Assembly (NCBI GenBank): GCA_965228575.1
Contig: CBDDHW010000016.1
Coordinates: forward strand, 124,001-188,000
Direction: 5' to 3'
DNA: 64,000 nt
DNA from: UBA11612 sp965228575
GTDB lineage: Bacteria > Pseudomonadota > Alphaproteobacteria > Rhodospirillales > Rhodospirillaceae
Part shown: one piece after another, positions 34,252 through 44,559 of the stretch
Layout: each line of letters opens with the position of its first letter
Numbering within the stretch: the first letter of the stretch is position 1
Program-made: the position numbers and the translations under genes
The notes under the pieces: generated by a model
Database searches by the model: none
Told to the model about the DNA's origin: nothing
Seen by the model: only the letters and a program-made list of their open reading frames with translations

Positions 34252-36027
34252 GTGACCACCGATCAACTTCTTCTCTTCACTATATTGGCCGGTGTCCTAG
34301 GTCTCCTTCTGTGGGGTCGCTGGCGCTATGACGTTGTTGCGTTTTCCGCGTTACTCATTGCGGTTGTTGCGGGCGTTATACCTGCGGCTGACGCCTTTGA
34401 GGGGTTCGGGCACTCGGCCACAATTGTCGTCGCATTGGTTTTGGTGGTTGGACACGGACTCTCAAGATCGGGGGTTGTAGAACTCATCGCCAGCAAGATT
34501 ATTCGCGCGGGCGCCGCCCTATCTAGCCACATCGGCATCATGTCCGTGCTTGCGGCCACATTGTCTTCGCTCATGAATAATGTTGCAGCCCTCGCTCTTT
34601 TGATGCCTCTGGATATTGAGGCCGCGGCAAAAGCGAAACGCAGCCCCGCGTTAACGCTAATGCCAATATCTTTCGCGTCGATCCTCGGCGGCCTCGTGAC
34701 ACTGATCGGTACACCACCAAACATTGTTATCGCGACGTTCCGCGCCGAAAACGTAGGTGAACCCTTCAGTATGTTCGATTTTGCGCCGGTCGGCGCCGCA
34801 TGCGCGGCAGTTGGAATTATATTTGTCACCCTAATTGGGTGGCGATTAATACCAGCCACCCGCGGCGACAAAAACGTACCAAAAGACCTCTTTAAGCTTG
34901 ATGACTACGTTGCTGAGCTCAAGGTGCCGGAGGACAGCAACTTAATCGGGAAGCGTTTAGGAGATTTGGATGGGGACGCAGAAAAAAAGGAAGTCCAAAT
35001 TCTCGGCTTTATACGCGACGGGCAGCCCATGGGCGCAAGTGGTTATCTTGTGATGGAGTCCGGCGACATCCTTGTTGTACAGGCGGGACCGAAGGCCATT
35101 GAAGGGTTCGCGGGAACGTTGGGCCTCGACTTTGTGGACATGGAACTCGGCCCGGGGGATTTAGAAGGTGAGCGCCTCGAACTCATGGAAGCCGTCGTTA
35201 CGCAATATGCGGTGATGGACGGGCGTTCGGCCCTTTCCCTCGGCTTACTCAGCCGATACGGCGTACATCTTTTGGGTGTGTCACGAAGTGGACAAAGATT
35301 CCGAGAGCGTGTTCGCCAGCTTCCTCTAAGCGCGGGCGATGTACTGTTGCTTTTGGGGAATAAGGAACGTCTAGCGGAGACCGCTCACCGGTTGGGTTGC
35401 CTCCCGCTTGCCGAACGCGGGTTGCAGGTTATGCAGCGGGAAAAGGCCTCACTTGCGACGGCAATCTTTGGCGGTGCGATATTTACTGCCAGTTTTGGAT
35501 TCATAGACCTTACGGCAGCCCTTGCCATCGTCGCGCTTCTTTATGTGATCTTAGAAATTGTGCCATTGCGAGAGTTATATGAAGCTGTTGAATGGCCGGT
35601 TATTGTGCTCCTCGGGTCGCTAATACCGCTCGGTGTCGCTTTCGAGTCTTCAGGCGGCACAGCGATAATAGCCAACGGCCTCCTCAGTTTGTCGGAAGGT
35701 TACTCGCCGGCCGTGATTCTCACGATTTTGATGATCATCACGATGACCTTATCAGATGTATTGAATAACGTGGCGACCGCCATCATTGCCGCTCCCGTAG
35801 GCCTTGAGATCGCAAACAGGTTGGGCGTTAGTCCGGACCCGTTCCTCATGGCAGTCGCCGTATCAGCGTCATGTGCGTTCCTGACGCCGATTGGGCACAA
35901 AAACAACACGCTTGTCATGGGCCCCGGTGGCTACAGCTTTGGGGATTACTGGCGCATGGGCCTCCCACTCGAGATTCTCATTCTCCTAGTCGGCGTGCCC
36001 ATGATTTTGTTTGTGTGGCCTCTTTAG
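34252..36027 (+). CDS. SLC13-family permease with RCK-C domains
   Basis: This 591-residue transporter has an N-terminal membrane half (about 1-205) and a C-terminal membrane half (about 400-590). Between them are two regulator-of-K-conductance C-terminal (TrkA-C) domains (about 210-290 and 300-385), such as EDSNLIGKRLGDL and DILVVQAGPKAI. The membrane parts carry SLMNNVAALALLMPLD and FLTPIGHKNNTLVMGPGGY, typical of the divalent-anion:Na symporter / YfbS group. Substrates in the family include sulfate and dicarboxylates. Sulfate would fit the sulfur genes elsewhere in this window, but that is only a suggestion. Confidence 0.9.
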   Translation: MTTDQLLLFTILAGVLGLLLWGRWRYDVVAFSALLIAVVAGVIPAADAFEGFGHSATIVVALVLVVGHGLSRSGVVELIASKIIRAGAALSSHIGIMSVLAATLSSLMNNVAALALLMPLDIEAAAKAKRSPALTLMPISFASILGGLVTLIGTPPNIVIATFRAENVGEPFSMFDFAPVGAACAAVGIIFVTLIGWRLIPATRGDKNVPKDLFKLDDYVAELKVPEDSNLIGKRLGDLDGDAEKKEVQILGFIRDGQPMGASGYLVMESGDILVVQAGPKAIEGFAGTLGLDFVDMELGPGDLEGERLELMEAVVTQYAVMDGRSALSLGLLSRYGVHLLGVSRSGQRFRERVRQLPLSAGDVLLLLGNKERLAETAHRLGCLPLAERGLQVMQREKASLATAIFGGAIFTASFGFIDLTAALAIVALLYVILEIVPLRELYEAVEWPVIVLLGSLIPLGVAFESSGGTAIIANGLLSLSEGYSPAVILTILMIITMTLSDVLNNVATAIIAAPVGLEIANRLGVSPDPFLMAVAVSASCAFLTPIGHKNNTLVMGPGGYSFGDYWRMGLPLEILILLVGVPMILFVWPL

Positions 36028-36043
36028 ACTATTGGAAAACCAT

Positions 36044-37192
36044 CTAACGACCGGAGGGAGGTGAAAATACCTCGGGTTTTTCTGATGGAAGCGTATGGAC
36101 ATATAAGCTCTGACTTGGGAAAGCGAACCCGGTTCCCGCCCCTTCCACAATATCTTTCACTTTGTAAGCAAGCTGTTCTTTGATTTTGAGCCATTCGCCC
36201 CATTTGGTCGTGCGGGTAAAGCAATAGAGCAGAATATCTATTGAGGAATCGTTGAATCGGTCAATACGGACGAAAGTTGCCACCTCATCGGAAGGAGCGA
36301 AATCATTGTTGTCGACGATATAGCTCTCGATGGAGTCTCTGATGGTTCTCAACTGTTCGACCGTCGTTCCGTATTCCACCCCTATCACCCAATAGATTCG
36401 CCGGTGGGTCATTGCGGTGAAGTTGGTAACGGCGTTATCCGAAAGCTTGGCGTTGGGGACATAAATCGGCGCTTTGTCAAAACGCCTTACGACCGTGGAC
36501 CGGAATCCAATGGACTCTACGGTCCCCTCTGCGATGCCCTCGACCAAGACCCAGTCTCCGATATTGTATCGTCGCTCAGCGAGTATCAGCAGGCCAGCAA
36601 TTAGATTTTTAAATAAGTCCTGGGCCCCGAGCGCGACCGCCACACCAATGAGGCCAAAACCTGCGAGGACCGGGCCAATCGAAATTCCCCAGACCTCAAG
36701 AACTGTGGCCGCTCCGATGACAACAACGGCAATGCGGAGAAACTTTACGAGCCAGTCCACCATCGCTGATGTGAATATCGAACGCAATTTCTCGAACGAC
36801 GAGCTGAGTGGTTCTAGAAGACTGTAGATTCCCCAAAACAAGACGAAAACGACGAGGGTTCGATTCAATCGCTCAGCGAACAGTTCAAGATCCCCAACTA
36901 AATTCAAATGATTGAGCGCAAAAAATATACCCATGACAACGGGAATGAATCGGACTGGTGCGCGAATCGCCTCTATAACGTCAGCGCTAATAACGGAATT
37001 ATGACTTCTGGAATATGCTTCAATGCGGTTGATCACTATCCAGGTAAACAATCGACGAATAATCAGGAAAAGGATTAAAATACCAAGGGCTGTGAAAATC
37101 CGGCCGAAATCAATCCCCATATATCCGTGCTGCCACACGTCAACAATGAGCGCCTGAAATTCACTTAGACTAAAACCGAGCTGATCCATCAT
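36044..37192 (-). CDS. MscS-family mechanosensitive channel
   Basis: This 382-residue protein has about four N-terminal TM helices (the last at about 180-205 with the pore-lining GFGLIGVAVALGAQDLFKNLI, Gly/Ala-rich as in MscS TM3). The beta domain YNIGDWVLVEGIAEGTVESIGFRSTVVRRFD and C-terminal domain follow. It releases solutes when membrane tension rises. It is convergent with the SLC13 gene, with 16 bases between the stops, and downstream on the minus strand of the hydrolase gene. Confidence 0.93.
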   Translation of the reverse strand: MMDQLGFSLSEFQALIVDVWQHGYMGIDFGRIFTALGILILFLIIRRLFTWIVINRIEAYSRSHNSVISADVIEAIRAPVRFIPVVMGIFFALNHLNLVGDLELFAERLNRTLVVFVLFWGIYSLLEPLSSSFEKLRSIFTSAMVDWLVKFLRIAVVVIGAATVLEVWGISIGPVLAGFGLIGVAVALGAQDLFKNLIAGLLILAERRYNIGDWVLVEGIAEGTVESIGFRSTVVRRFDKAPIYVPNAKLSDNAVTNFTAMTHRRIYWVIGVEYGTTVEQLRTIRDSIESYIVDNNDFAPSDEVATFVRIDRFNDSSIDILLYCFTRTTKWGEWLKIKEQLAYKVKDIVEGAGTGFAFPSQSLYVHTLPSEKPEVFSPPSGR

Positions 37193-37385
37193 TTCGTTCC
37201 TGAGTTTTTAATATAGCGATCACGAAGTGCGTCGCGGGTGCCACATGAAGGCGATAGCAGGTGTAGGAATTTACTATTTAGGTCTTTTGTCTGGAACCCT
37301 TTTGATGAGACTTCGCGGCTGTCGCATTCCATTTCGCACAGATTGCAACACGAACACCGACAAAAAACGTTAAAATCGAACGTCC

Positions 37386-38333
37386 TCAAATAACCCCAGT
37401 GAGCTTTAGATAAGCCATAAATATTATCGCCGCGAATTTTCGCTGTAGGATGGTCAACCAGGACAATTTGGTCGGCAGGGACTCCAAAAAATCATCAATT
37501 GCTTGAAGCGCCTCTGGTTCGTCGAGGTGCGGTGCATGTCCGCGGTTTTTTACGGTGACTTGCCCAAGAGCTGGAACAGCTTTTTTCATTTGGACAAATG
37601 TTTCAGCCGACAACAGATCTGAGGTTTCACCACGAACCGCCAGTGATGGAATCCGCTTCAGTGTTTTAAAAAACGGCCATAGATCGACCGCGGTTGGACT
37701 TGCCGCAAATGGTTTGGCGATGTTCAGATCATAGTTCGGTTGAAGGGTACCATCCTCGAGCTCCATGAACCGGCGGCGTGCCATTTTTAGCCAAATGTCA
37801 TCCGTTTTATAATCCGGGAATATTTCTCCATCGATAAGTCGAATCGCGGCGGCGGCTTCATCCCAGTTCGCGATCGATTTGGTTTTTCCGACATACTTAC
37901 CGATGCGTGCCAACCCCGCGGGGCTGATTTCAGGGCCAACGTCATTGAGGACAACTCCCAGAATTCTGTCCGGAATTGTCGCACCTAGAATCATCGAGAT
38001 GATGCCACCCAATGATGTTCCAATAAGTGCCACGCGTTTGAGTTCGGTCGCATTCAATAGCGAGACAATGTCGCGCACATAAACAGGGGGAACGTAAGTC
38101 ATGGGGTCGGTGGCATACTCCGATAAGCCTCGCCCCCGCAAATCGACGCATATCACACGATAATGTTCGGCGAGATGTGGCGCGAGGTCTTCAAAATCCC
38201 GCGCATTTCGCGTGAGTCCTGGAATGCAAATCACCGTTAGCGCTGCGTTTGGCGGCCCTGCATACTCACGATAGTGGAGGCGCAGGCCATCCTCGGACAC
38301 GTAGTAGCGTGATTCGAAAGACTCAGATGACAT
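37386..38333 (-). CDS. Alpha/beta hydrolase
   Basis: I start at the ATG at 38333 (MSSESFESRYY), preceded by GAGGGA, because the longer frame to 38429 covers a noncoding-looking stretch. The roughly 315-residue protein has the hydrolase fold: oxyanion-region VICIPGLTRNARDFEDLAPHL, nucleophile elbow LIGTSLGGIIS (Ser), an acid in SLAVRGETSDLLS and a catalytic His in NRGHAPHLDEPEA. Substrate is unknown. The end carries an unusual Leu/Lys-rich extension (KLSWLTILQRKFAAIIFMAY) that could anchor it to the membrane. The gene lies 193 bases upstream of mscS on the minus strand. Confidence 0.9.
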   Translation of the reverse strand: MSSESFESRYYVSEDGLRLHYREYAGPPNAALTVICIPGLTRNARDFEDLAPHLAEHYRVICVDLRGRGLSEYATDPMTYVPPVYVRDIVSLLNATELKRVALIGTSLGGIISMILGATIPDRILGVVLNDVGPEISPAGLARIGKYVGKTKSIANWDEAAAAIRLIDGEIFPDYKTDDIWLKMARRRFMELEDGTLQPNYDLNIAKPFAASPTAVDLWPFFKTLKRIPSLAVRGETSDLLSAETFVQMKKAVPALGQVTVKNRGHAPHLDEPEALQAIDDFLESLPTKLSWLTILQRKFAAIIFMAYLKLTGVI

Positions 38334-38625
38334 TCCCTCGTTTAACCCCCAACATTGTTCTCGTCTATCCCGTGACCAACAGAAGACCTCATAACTTCTA
38401 GGTGGTCGCATGCCGATATGGCCTAGCATAGCGAGCAGTGCGCCGCCACGCTCTTAAGTCTTTGTTCTGGAGATAAGACTGCTATGGTTTAACTTTGAGC
38501 AGAGGAGCATTTTCTCTACATTCGCCGTTCTAATTGCGCAAGGGCACTTGGCTCTTGGCGCATTGGGACGCATGCGATTGAATATCTCCTCTTCGTTCAG
38601 GTGATGTCTTCGATAGGAATTTACC

Positions 38626-39657
38626 ATGACCACTACCTCCAAATACGTTAGCGCCGGCCCGCTTCCCGATGTCATTGCGGCGATCGGGAATACGCCGTTG
38701 ATTAAGCTACGCCGTGCTTCTGAGGAAACGGGGTGCACGATTTTGGGAAAGGCTGAGTTTGCGAATCCCGGCGGATCGATTAAAGACCGCACTGCAAAGT
38801 TCATTATCGAAGATGCCGAAGCGAAAGGATTGTTAAAGCCGGGAGGTGTGATTGTTGAGGGAACGGCTGGCAACACGGGCATCGGGCTTTCATTGGTTGG
38901 CAATGCCAAGGGGTATCGGAGCGTCATCGTCATCCCCGAAACACAAAGCCAAGAAAAAAAGGATTTTCTCCGCTTGGTTGGCGCTGATTTACGTCAAGTC
39001 AAGGCCGTACCTGCCGCAGACCCCAATCATTACGTCAAGTTTTCCAAACGCCTTGCCGAAGAATTAGCCGGTTCTGATCCTAACGGCGCGATTTGGGCTA
39101 ATCAGTTTGACAACGTCGCCAATCGTGACGGTCACGCGCGCGAAACCGCTCCAGAAATCTGGAACGATACCGACGGACAAATAGACGGCTTTGTCTCCGC
39201 GGTGGGAACAGGTGGCACCTTATCCGGTGTCGGAATAGGACTAAAGGAACGGCGCAAAGACGTAGTTATTGCGCTGGCCGATCCTATGGGCGCGGCCTTG
39301 TATAACTACTACGCGCATGGAGAACTTAAATCTGAAGGCAACTCCATTACCGAGGGCATTGGCCAAGGTCGAGTAACCGCAAATTTAGAAGGCGCTCCAA
39401 TTGACGACCAATTCCAGATTTCCGATAGCGAGGCCCTCCCCTACGTATTCGACTTGCTCGAACACGAAGGATTGTGCGTTGGCAGCTCAACGGGGATTAA
39501 TGTGGCCGGTGCGGTGCGTCTTGCAAAAAAAATGGGGCCTGGAAAAACCATCGTGACCTTTCTTTGCGATTCGGGTTCGCGGTATCAAAGCAAATTATTT
39601 AATCCCGCCTTCCTAAAATCTAAGAACCTTCCAGTGCCGTCATGGCTTGATCAGTAA
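38626..39657 (+). CDS. cysK: Cysteine synthase A (O-acetylserine sulfhydrylase)
   Basis: This PLP enzyme makes cysteine from O-acetylserine and sulfide, the last step of sulfate assimilation. The 343-residue protein has GNTPLIKLRRASE, the PLP Lys in NPGGSIKDRTAKFI, the substrate loop VEGTAGNTGIGLSLVGN, the phosphate-binding GTGGTLSGVGIG and the C-terminal FLCDSGSRYQSKL. It is slightly longer than typical CysK but in range. It is not beside the sulfate-reduction operon 14 kb away. The ribosome-binding site TAGGAAT overlaps a sequence that resembles half of the dyad at 60066-60082. Confidence 0.93.
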   Translation: MTTTSKYVSAGPLPDVIAAIGNTPLIKLRRASEETGCTILGKAEFANPGGSIKDRTAKFIIEDAEAKGLLKPGGVIVEGTAGNTGIGLSLVGNAKGYRSVIVIPETQSQEKKDFLRLVGADLRQVKAVPAADPNHYVKFSKRLAEELAGSDPNGAIWANQFDNVANRDGHARETAPEIWNDTDGQIDGFVSAVGTGGTLSGVGIGLKERRKDVVIALADPMGAALYNYYAHGELKSEGNSITEGIGQGRVTANLEGAPIDDQFQISDSEALPYVFDLLEHEGLCVGSSTGINVAGAVRLAKKMGPGKTIVTFLCDSGSRYQSKLFNPAFLKSKNLPVPSWLDQ

Positions 39658-39681
39658 ACCAAGTAAAACTGATACTTGAGC

Positions 39682-40120
39682 ATGTCCATCACTATTCGTG
39701 CTTTCCGGACCGACTCCACTGCTGACATGGATGCCGCGCGCCATATCCGCGATGTCGTTTTTTTGCATGGAACAAGGTGTTCCCGCTGATATCGAATGGG
39801 ACGGCAAGGACCCGGACTGCGAGCACTTTCTCGCCGAACGTCACGGGGAACCGGTAGGCACAGCCCGGCTGGCACCCTACGGCAATGGTGCTTTCAAAGT
39901 CGAGCGGGTTGCCGTGCTAAAACCTAGTCGCAGATTTGGGATCGGCAAGGCCATAATGGTTTTTATTATGGACCGTATCAAAACCTCAGAGACGCTCGTT
40001 CTCAATGCGCAGATTCAGGTCGAAGACTTTTATGAACAATTGGGTTTTGTACGTAGTGGTGAGGAGTTTGAAGAAGCCGGCATCCCACACGTACCCATGG
40101 CCTGGTCACCAGACACCTAG
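39682..40120 (+). pseudogene. GNAT N-acetyltransferase, one frameshift near the start
   Basis: The gene reads MSITIRAFRTDSTADMDAAR from an ATG at 39682, then breaks in a run of seven T (39758-39764). Reading six T restores RHIRDVVFCMEQGVPADIEW, the usual start of the ElaA/YjdJ-like GNAT group, and the rest is intact in the next frame. That part holds the acetyl-CoA-binding segment VERVAVLKPSRRFGIGKAIM and ends DFYEQLGFVRSGEEFEEAG. Its stop codon overlaps the DUF885 gene, sharing CTAG at 40117-40120. The substrate is unknown. One surplus T in a homopolymer makes sequencing error the leading explanation. Confidence 0.82.
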
Positions 40121-41967
40121 CTACCGCGTTCACGAACCGCCCAACCCCTCACGTTCTCGGCTAAAATATTCAGTGGCAATGCGCCACTCCCGAGAATGAC
40201 GTTGTGAAACGCGCGAACATCGAATTTCTCTCCGAGCACATCCTCCGCCTCACGCCGCAAATTTTGTATACTCGCCATCCCAATCTTGTAAGCGGTAGCC
40301 TGAGCGGGCTGAACGATATACCGCTCCACAGAGTTCACAATATCCCTATGAGCATTAGGTGTATTCTCTGATAGGTATTCGATAGATCTTTGTCTCGTCC
40401 ATTTTCTATTTGGCGAATGAATACCCGTATCAACAACCAGTCGGCTTGCCCTCCATAGCTCAGATGTCAGGCGGCCAAAATCCGAAATCGGGTCCTGGTA
40501 AAAGCCCATTTCCTTTGCAAGATACTCACTATAAAGGCTCCATCCCTCCATATAGGCGGTGTAACGGCCCGAGAAGCGGCGAAATCGCGGTAGGGCATCC
40601 ATTTCCTGAACCATCGCGATTTGGAAATGATGTCCAGGCAGAGTCTCGTGATATGCAAGCGCCTCCATTTCATATTTTGGCAGCGCGCGCATATCGTAGG
40701 TGTTGATGTAATAGGTGCCGGGGCGACCATCATAAGTGCCCGGGCCCTGATAAAATGCGATTTCAGCGGATTGCTCGCGGAACGGCTCTACCGCCTTTAC
40801 AACCAAAGGCGCATTAGGTTGGGTTTCAAACATCTCGCCGAGACGGCTGCGCATCGCATTGATAATCTCACGCGTCCGAGCCAAATACTCCGAGCGTCCG
40901 TCTTCTGACTGCGGATAGTAAAAAGCCGGGTCGGTCTTTAAGCGCGAAAAGAACGATTTTAGACCCTCCTGAATTCCCGCTTTTTTCATTAGGTCCCGCA
41001 TTTCACTGTGAATGCGAGCGACCTCTTCAATGCCAAAATCATGAATTTCGTTCGCGGACATCGACGTCGTCGTATGGCGCGTTAGGAGATGCGCGTAGTA
41101 TTCCTCTCCACTCGGTAATTTCCATATACCGTCGTCTGTTGTCGCCATCTCCTGCTGCTCATTGCTCGCGGCGATCAAGTCCAAAAATGCTGGCTTTACA
41201 ACATGCACCAAGGCGTCTTTTGCTTCTGCCAACAATCGATCCCTTGAGTTGGCATCGATATTCAGTCGATTCACTTTGCCGGTAAAATCCCGCCACAAGG
41301 GGCTCCTGCCCTCTCCTCCAAACGGCTCACCGGAGAGCACGTTACGGCAATCCCGAACGACAGCGTTGTAAACAAACTTAGGAGGAAGAACGTCCGCCTC
41401 CTGACCGACGCGCATCCACGCTATAACTTGGTCTATGAGCACACCAATCTTGCGAATGCGACTGATATACGCAAAGGCATCGTCCTTGGATGCAATCGCA
41501 TGAATGTTGATGAGATAGGAAGGTATCACTTGTTGCCAACCGAACATTTGATGGACCGGGTATTCGTGATACCGCCACTCAGACCCGACGATACGCTGCT
41601 CTAATTCAAATTCATAAAGCTGGTAGCTAAGCTGCGCATTGGGGGTAAGCGACGAAGGTGAGAAATTCTCCCGAAGGTCTACGAGTTCTTTTCGAGCCCG
41701 TTCCAGATCTTCTGCATAGCGAGATTGACTAATATCGTCCCAACGATCCAAGTTTATACGAAGCCCGAGGTAGCCTTGCTGCATTGGGCTTCGTGCGATC
41801 CAACCGTCAAACCTACTCTCTAACCATGCATTGAATCGTTCGGTCGACTCGCGGCGCGTATCTTCGCCTGCAATAGCGCGCCGGATCGGCATGACAGCGG
41901 TTGACGCTACTCCGCACAAAAAACTGCGGCGGCGCATACCATGAGAAAAAGGCGAACGCACAAACAT
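40117..41967 (-). CDS. DUF885 protein, twin-arginine-like export signal
   Basis: This 616-residue protein belongs to DUF885, related to metallopeptidases of the M2/M3-like type. It has an HEXXH-like site in EALAYHETLPGHHFQIAM (His-Glu-x-x-x-x-His) and a downstream Glu in YMEGWSLYSEYLAKEM. The N terminus holds MRRRSFLCGVASTAV, with an RR motif that may direct Tat export; ATG codons at 41967 and 41937 are both possible. The predicted enzyme is a zinc-dependent peptidase acting outside the cytoplasm. It is convergent with the GNAT gene, with fully shared CTAG stop codons, and divergent from the oligopeptide-binding protein gene, a plausible functional partner in peptide use. Confidence 0.88.
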   Translation of the reverse strand: MFVRSPFSHGMRRRSFLCGVASTAVMPIRRAIAGEDTRRESTERFNAWLESRFDGWIARSPMQQGYLGLRINLDRWDDISQSRYAEDLERARKELVDLRENFSPSSLTPNAQLSYQLYEFELEQRIVGSEWRYHEYPVHQMFGWQQVIPSYLINIHAIASKDDAFAYISRIRKIGVLIDQVIAWMRVGQEADVLPPKFVYNAVVRDCRNVLSGEPFGGEGRSPLWRDFTGKVNRLNIDANSRDRLLAEAKDALVHVVKPAFLDLIAASNEQQEMATTDDGIWKLPSGEEYYAHLLTRHTTTSMSANEIHDFGIEEVARIHSEMRDLMKKAGIQEGLKSFFSRLKTDPAFYYPQSEDGRSEYLARTREIINAMRSRLGEMFETQPNAPLVVKAVEPFREQSAEIAFYQGPGTYDGRPGTYYINTYDMRALPKYEMEALAYHETLPGHHFQIAMVQEMDALPRFRRFSGRYTAYMEGWSLYSEYLAKEMGFYQDPISDFGRLTSELWRASRLVVDTGIHSPNRKWTRQRSIEYLSENTPNAHRDIVNSVERYIVQPAQATAYKIGMASIQNLRREAEDVLGEKFDVRAFHNVILGSGALPLNILAENVRGWAVRERGS

Positions 41968-42167
41968 CTAATTTGCCAAAAACGCGGACTAGTTAAAGTG
42001 GACGTAATCCATGCATGCTAATGCTTTGGTCGGCAAGAAAACACAGAATTGATTCTAAGCCTGATTCGCCCAACCCACCGGGAGGGTGACCTCGCAGCCA
42101 AACTTGGGTTAAGCTGCCCTCTCACACACGATCAGAAATCTGGCGATTCCCGAAAGGTGTTTCCCGC

Positions 42168-43792
42168 ATGAAACCCAAGACCCAAAGTCTGAAGATTTTC
42201 CTTGGCGTACTCGCGAGCCTGTTTGTAGCGTTTGATGCGCAAACACAGGCCATCGGCGCGGACGATCTTATGGTGCTGCATCGAGGAAATTCGTCTGAAC
42301 CTGGAAGCTTGGACCCCCACCAAGCCACAACAACATGGGAAAACAGTATTGTCGGCGAATTGTTCATGGGGTTGACCACGGATGATGCCGCTGGCCAACC
42401 CATACCCGGCGCAGCAGAAAGCTGGACGATTAGCGAAGATGGATTGACGTGGACATTTAATCTCAGACCTGGCGCCGTCTGGTCGGACGGCGTTTCCGGT
42501 CAAAGCATCTGACGTCGTATACGGATTCCAGCGGCTGCTCGATCCAAAGACCGCCGCAAGGTATGCTTTCGTCGTGTATCCGGTAAAGAACGCGGCAGCG
42601 GTAAACTCGGGAGACATGCCGCTCGATCAAGTGGGCGTGCGTGCCATAGATGATCTCACCGTCGAAATAATTTTAGAGGAACCTACGCCCTACCTTCCTG
42701 GCCTCCTTACCCACTACACGACTTTTCCCATTCCCGAGCATGCCGTGAGAGAATTTGGCCGCGAGTGGGTGAAGCCAGGAACGATGGTCTCGAATGGAGC
42801 GTATGTGTTGGAGAGCTGGGCGGCGAATGACCATGTCAAAATCGTCAAAAATCCGTTGTTTTACGATGTGGAAAATGTCGCGATTGACGAAGTGTATTTT
42901 TACCCCGCTGACGATCAGGCAACCGCCTTAAACCGGTTCAGAGCCGGTGAGTTAGACGCAAACCTTGGCACATATGGTTTCCCTTCGACCCAGACAGATT
43001 GGCTCGAGGAGAATATGCCAGATCAGTACTTTATAACTCCAACACTGGCGAACGGGTACATCGCACTCAACCTTCGAAAGCCGCCATTCGCGGACAAGAG
43101 ATTGCGACGCGCATTTGCAATGTGTATCGATCGCAAGATCTTGTCCGAGAAAGTCGCGCGCGATGGCCGAATACCAGCGTACTCATTCGTTCCGCCAGGA
43201 ATCTCGAATTATACGAATACTGCACAATTCGACTTTGCTGACTGGAGTATGGAAGAGCGTCGGGAGGAAGCCATTCGCCTTGTGGCGGAGGCGGGATATG
43301 ACGAGGACAATCCGCTCATCTTTGATTATCTCTATATGATTATCGGAGCGGAGGCTCGGCGCTCGGCCGCCGTCCTTGCGGGCATGTTAAAGCGCTGCAA
43401 CATGATTGCACGCGCAACTGCACATGAGTCTCGAATTCACTACGATCTCGTGCAAGGCAGAGATTTCACGGCAGCCATCGCAGCCTGGGCGGCTGACTAT
43501 GACGACCCCAACACCTTTTTTATTCTTAATGGACTCGCGCGCCGGGGTTTATAATTACGGTGGGTACAATAACCCAGAGTATGACGGCCTCATGGACCAG
43601 GCGGCGAGGACGCTCGATATTGAAGAGCGCGCAAAAATACTCGCACGCGCCGAGCAAATCGCATTAGACGATGTTGCCATTGTCCCTACTAGTTTTCGCA
43701 CATCAAAGATGCTGGTTGCCCCTTACGTCAAAGGGTACGTCCCCAATGCAAACATGTACCACCGTAGCCGCTGGATGCGGGTCGAAAGATAG
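42168..43792 (+). pseudogene. Oligopeptide ABC transporter binding protein (OppA-like), two frameshifts
   Basis: An SBP family 5 protein of about 540 residues can be rebuilt from three frames. Frame one has a signal peptide (VLASLFVAFDAQTQAIG) and runs to WSDGV; a surplus T in TTT at 42493-42495 sends it to a stop at 42512. The continuation PVKASDVVYGFQRLLDP is in the next frame and runs to 43554, where a surplus T in a six-T run at 43516-43521 shifts it again. The third frame gives FLMDSRAGVYNYGGYNNPEY to the stop at 43792. After correction the gene reads as an ordinary periplasmic peptide-binding protein. No oppBCDF genes are next to it. Confidence 0.85.
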
Positions 43793-43812
43793 ATAAATCA
43801 ACCGGCCTTAAG

Positions 43813-44559
43813 ATGCATGTCATACCGCACCCCTTGGATATGGGGTTGAAACCTTTAGACCTCGACGATTGGCTAAAATCTCAACCGAATGACCATCTCC
43901 TATTGGCTGAGCGCCAAGAATTAATTCAGTCGAAGCCAGAATGCGTCATTGCAGCGCGGCCAGCAGCCGAAAGCGCCGTCAGAGAACTTAGCGGTGCATT
44001 GTCCGACCGATTTCCTGAAGGTGTCAGAACCGAAAATGCCGAGGACTATCTCGAATTCATTGGCGCGCGCTTAGCCGAAGATATCTGTGTTCTATCTCCC
44101 GACGAAGACGGGTATCGCCTGACCGCAGCTGTTTTATGTTTCCCTAATCGATGGAAACTGCATGAAAAAATGGGGCGAACCGTGACCGAAATTCACGATC
44201 CTGTTCCCGAATATGCAGAGGGCGCATCAAGAGTTGTCGATAGGTTTCTTGCAAAACTACGTCCGTTGCGTGCGTTCGAACGCAGCAACTGGGGGATTGT
44301 TCTTTCCCCCACCCTTTTTCACCCCGATCGGGCGGATCCAGTTACTCAAAAAAACCTGAGTCGCTCTTTTTTGCGAGTTGAAAAACAGAGCTTTCTTAAA
44401 CTCCCCGAATCCAAAGCCATAATTTTTTCTATACGCACAAGTATTGTCCCTTGGACGGAATTGTCGGGTGGAACCCAAGACGCGGTCATGCAGACTGCGC
44501 GCTCACTAAGCGGCGAGTGGCTTGCTTACAAAGCGCTTGATCTAGTGGATAATGGCTAG
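43813..44559 (+). CDS. DUF3445 (heme-dependent oxidative N-demethylase-like) protein
   Basis: This 248-residue protein shows the DUF3445 blocks: RLTAAVLCFPNRWKLHEKMG, IHDPVPEYAEGASRVVDRF, then RSNWGIVLSPTLFH and FSIRTSIVPWTEL. DUF3445 members such as the alpha subunit of dimethylamine monooxygenase bind heme and remove methyl groups from secondary amines. It would be cytoplasmic. No partner oxidoreductase subunits are adjacent, so the substrate is open; the methylamine-type cupredoxin protein 17 kb away should not be read as a link. Its stop codon is shared with the glucan synthase through CTAG at 44556-44559. Confidence 0.88.
   Translation: MHVIPHPLDMGLKPLDLDDWLKSQPNDHLLLAERQELIQSKPECVIAARPAAESAVRELSGALSDRFPEGVRTENAEDYLEFIGARLAEDICVLSPDEDGYRLTAAVLCFPNRWKLHEKMGRTVTEIHDPVPEYAEGASRVVDRFLAKLRPLRAFERSNWGIVLSPTLFHPDRADPVTQKNLSRSFLRVEKQSFLKLPESKAIIFSIRTSIVPWTELSGGTQDAVMQTARSLSGEWLAYKALDLVDNG

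Noticed and set aside
37189..37389. Cys-rich minus-strand frame between mscS and the hydrolase
   Set aside because: It opens with TTG overlapping the hydrolase stop, lacks a ribosome-binding site and has no family; the overlaps at both ends look accidental.
26196..44559. Methylamine degradation pathway linking the cupredoxin-like gene and the DUF3445 gene
   Set aside because: The two are 17 kb apart with no dehydrogenase, amicyanin or glutamate-linked pathway genes; the methylamine label is a family name only.
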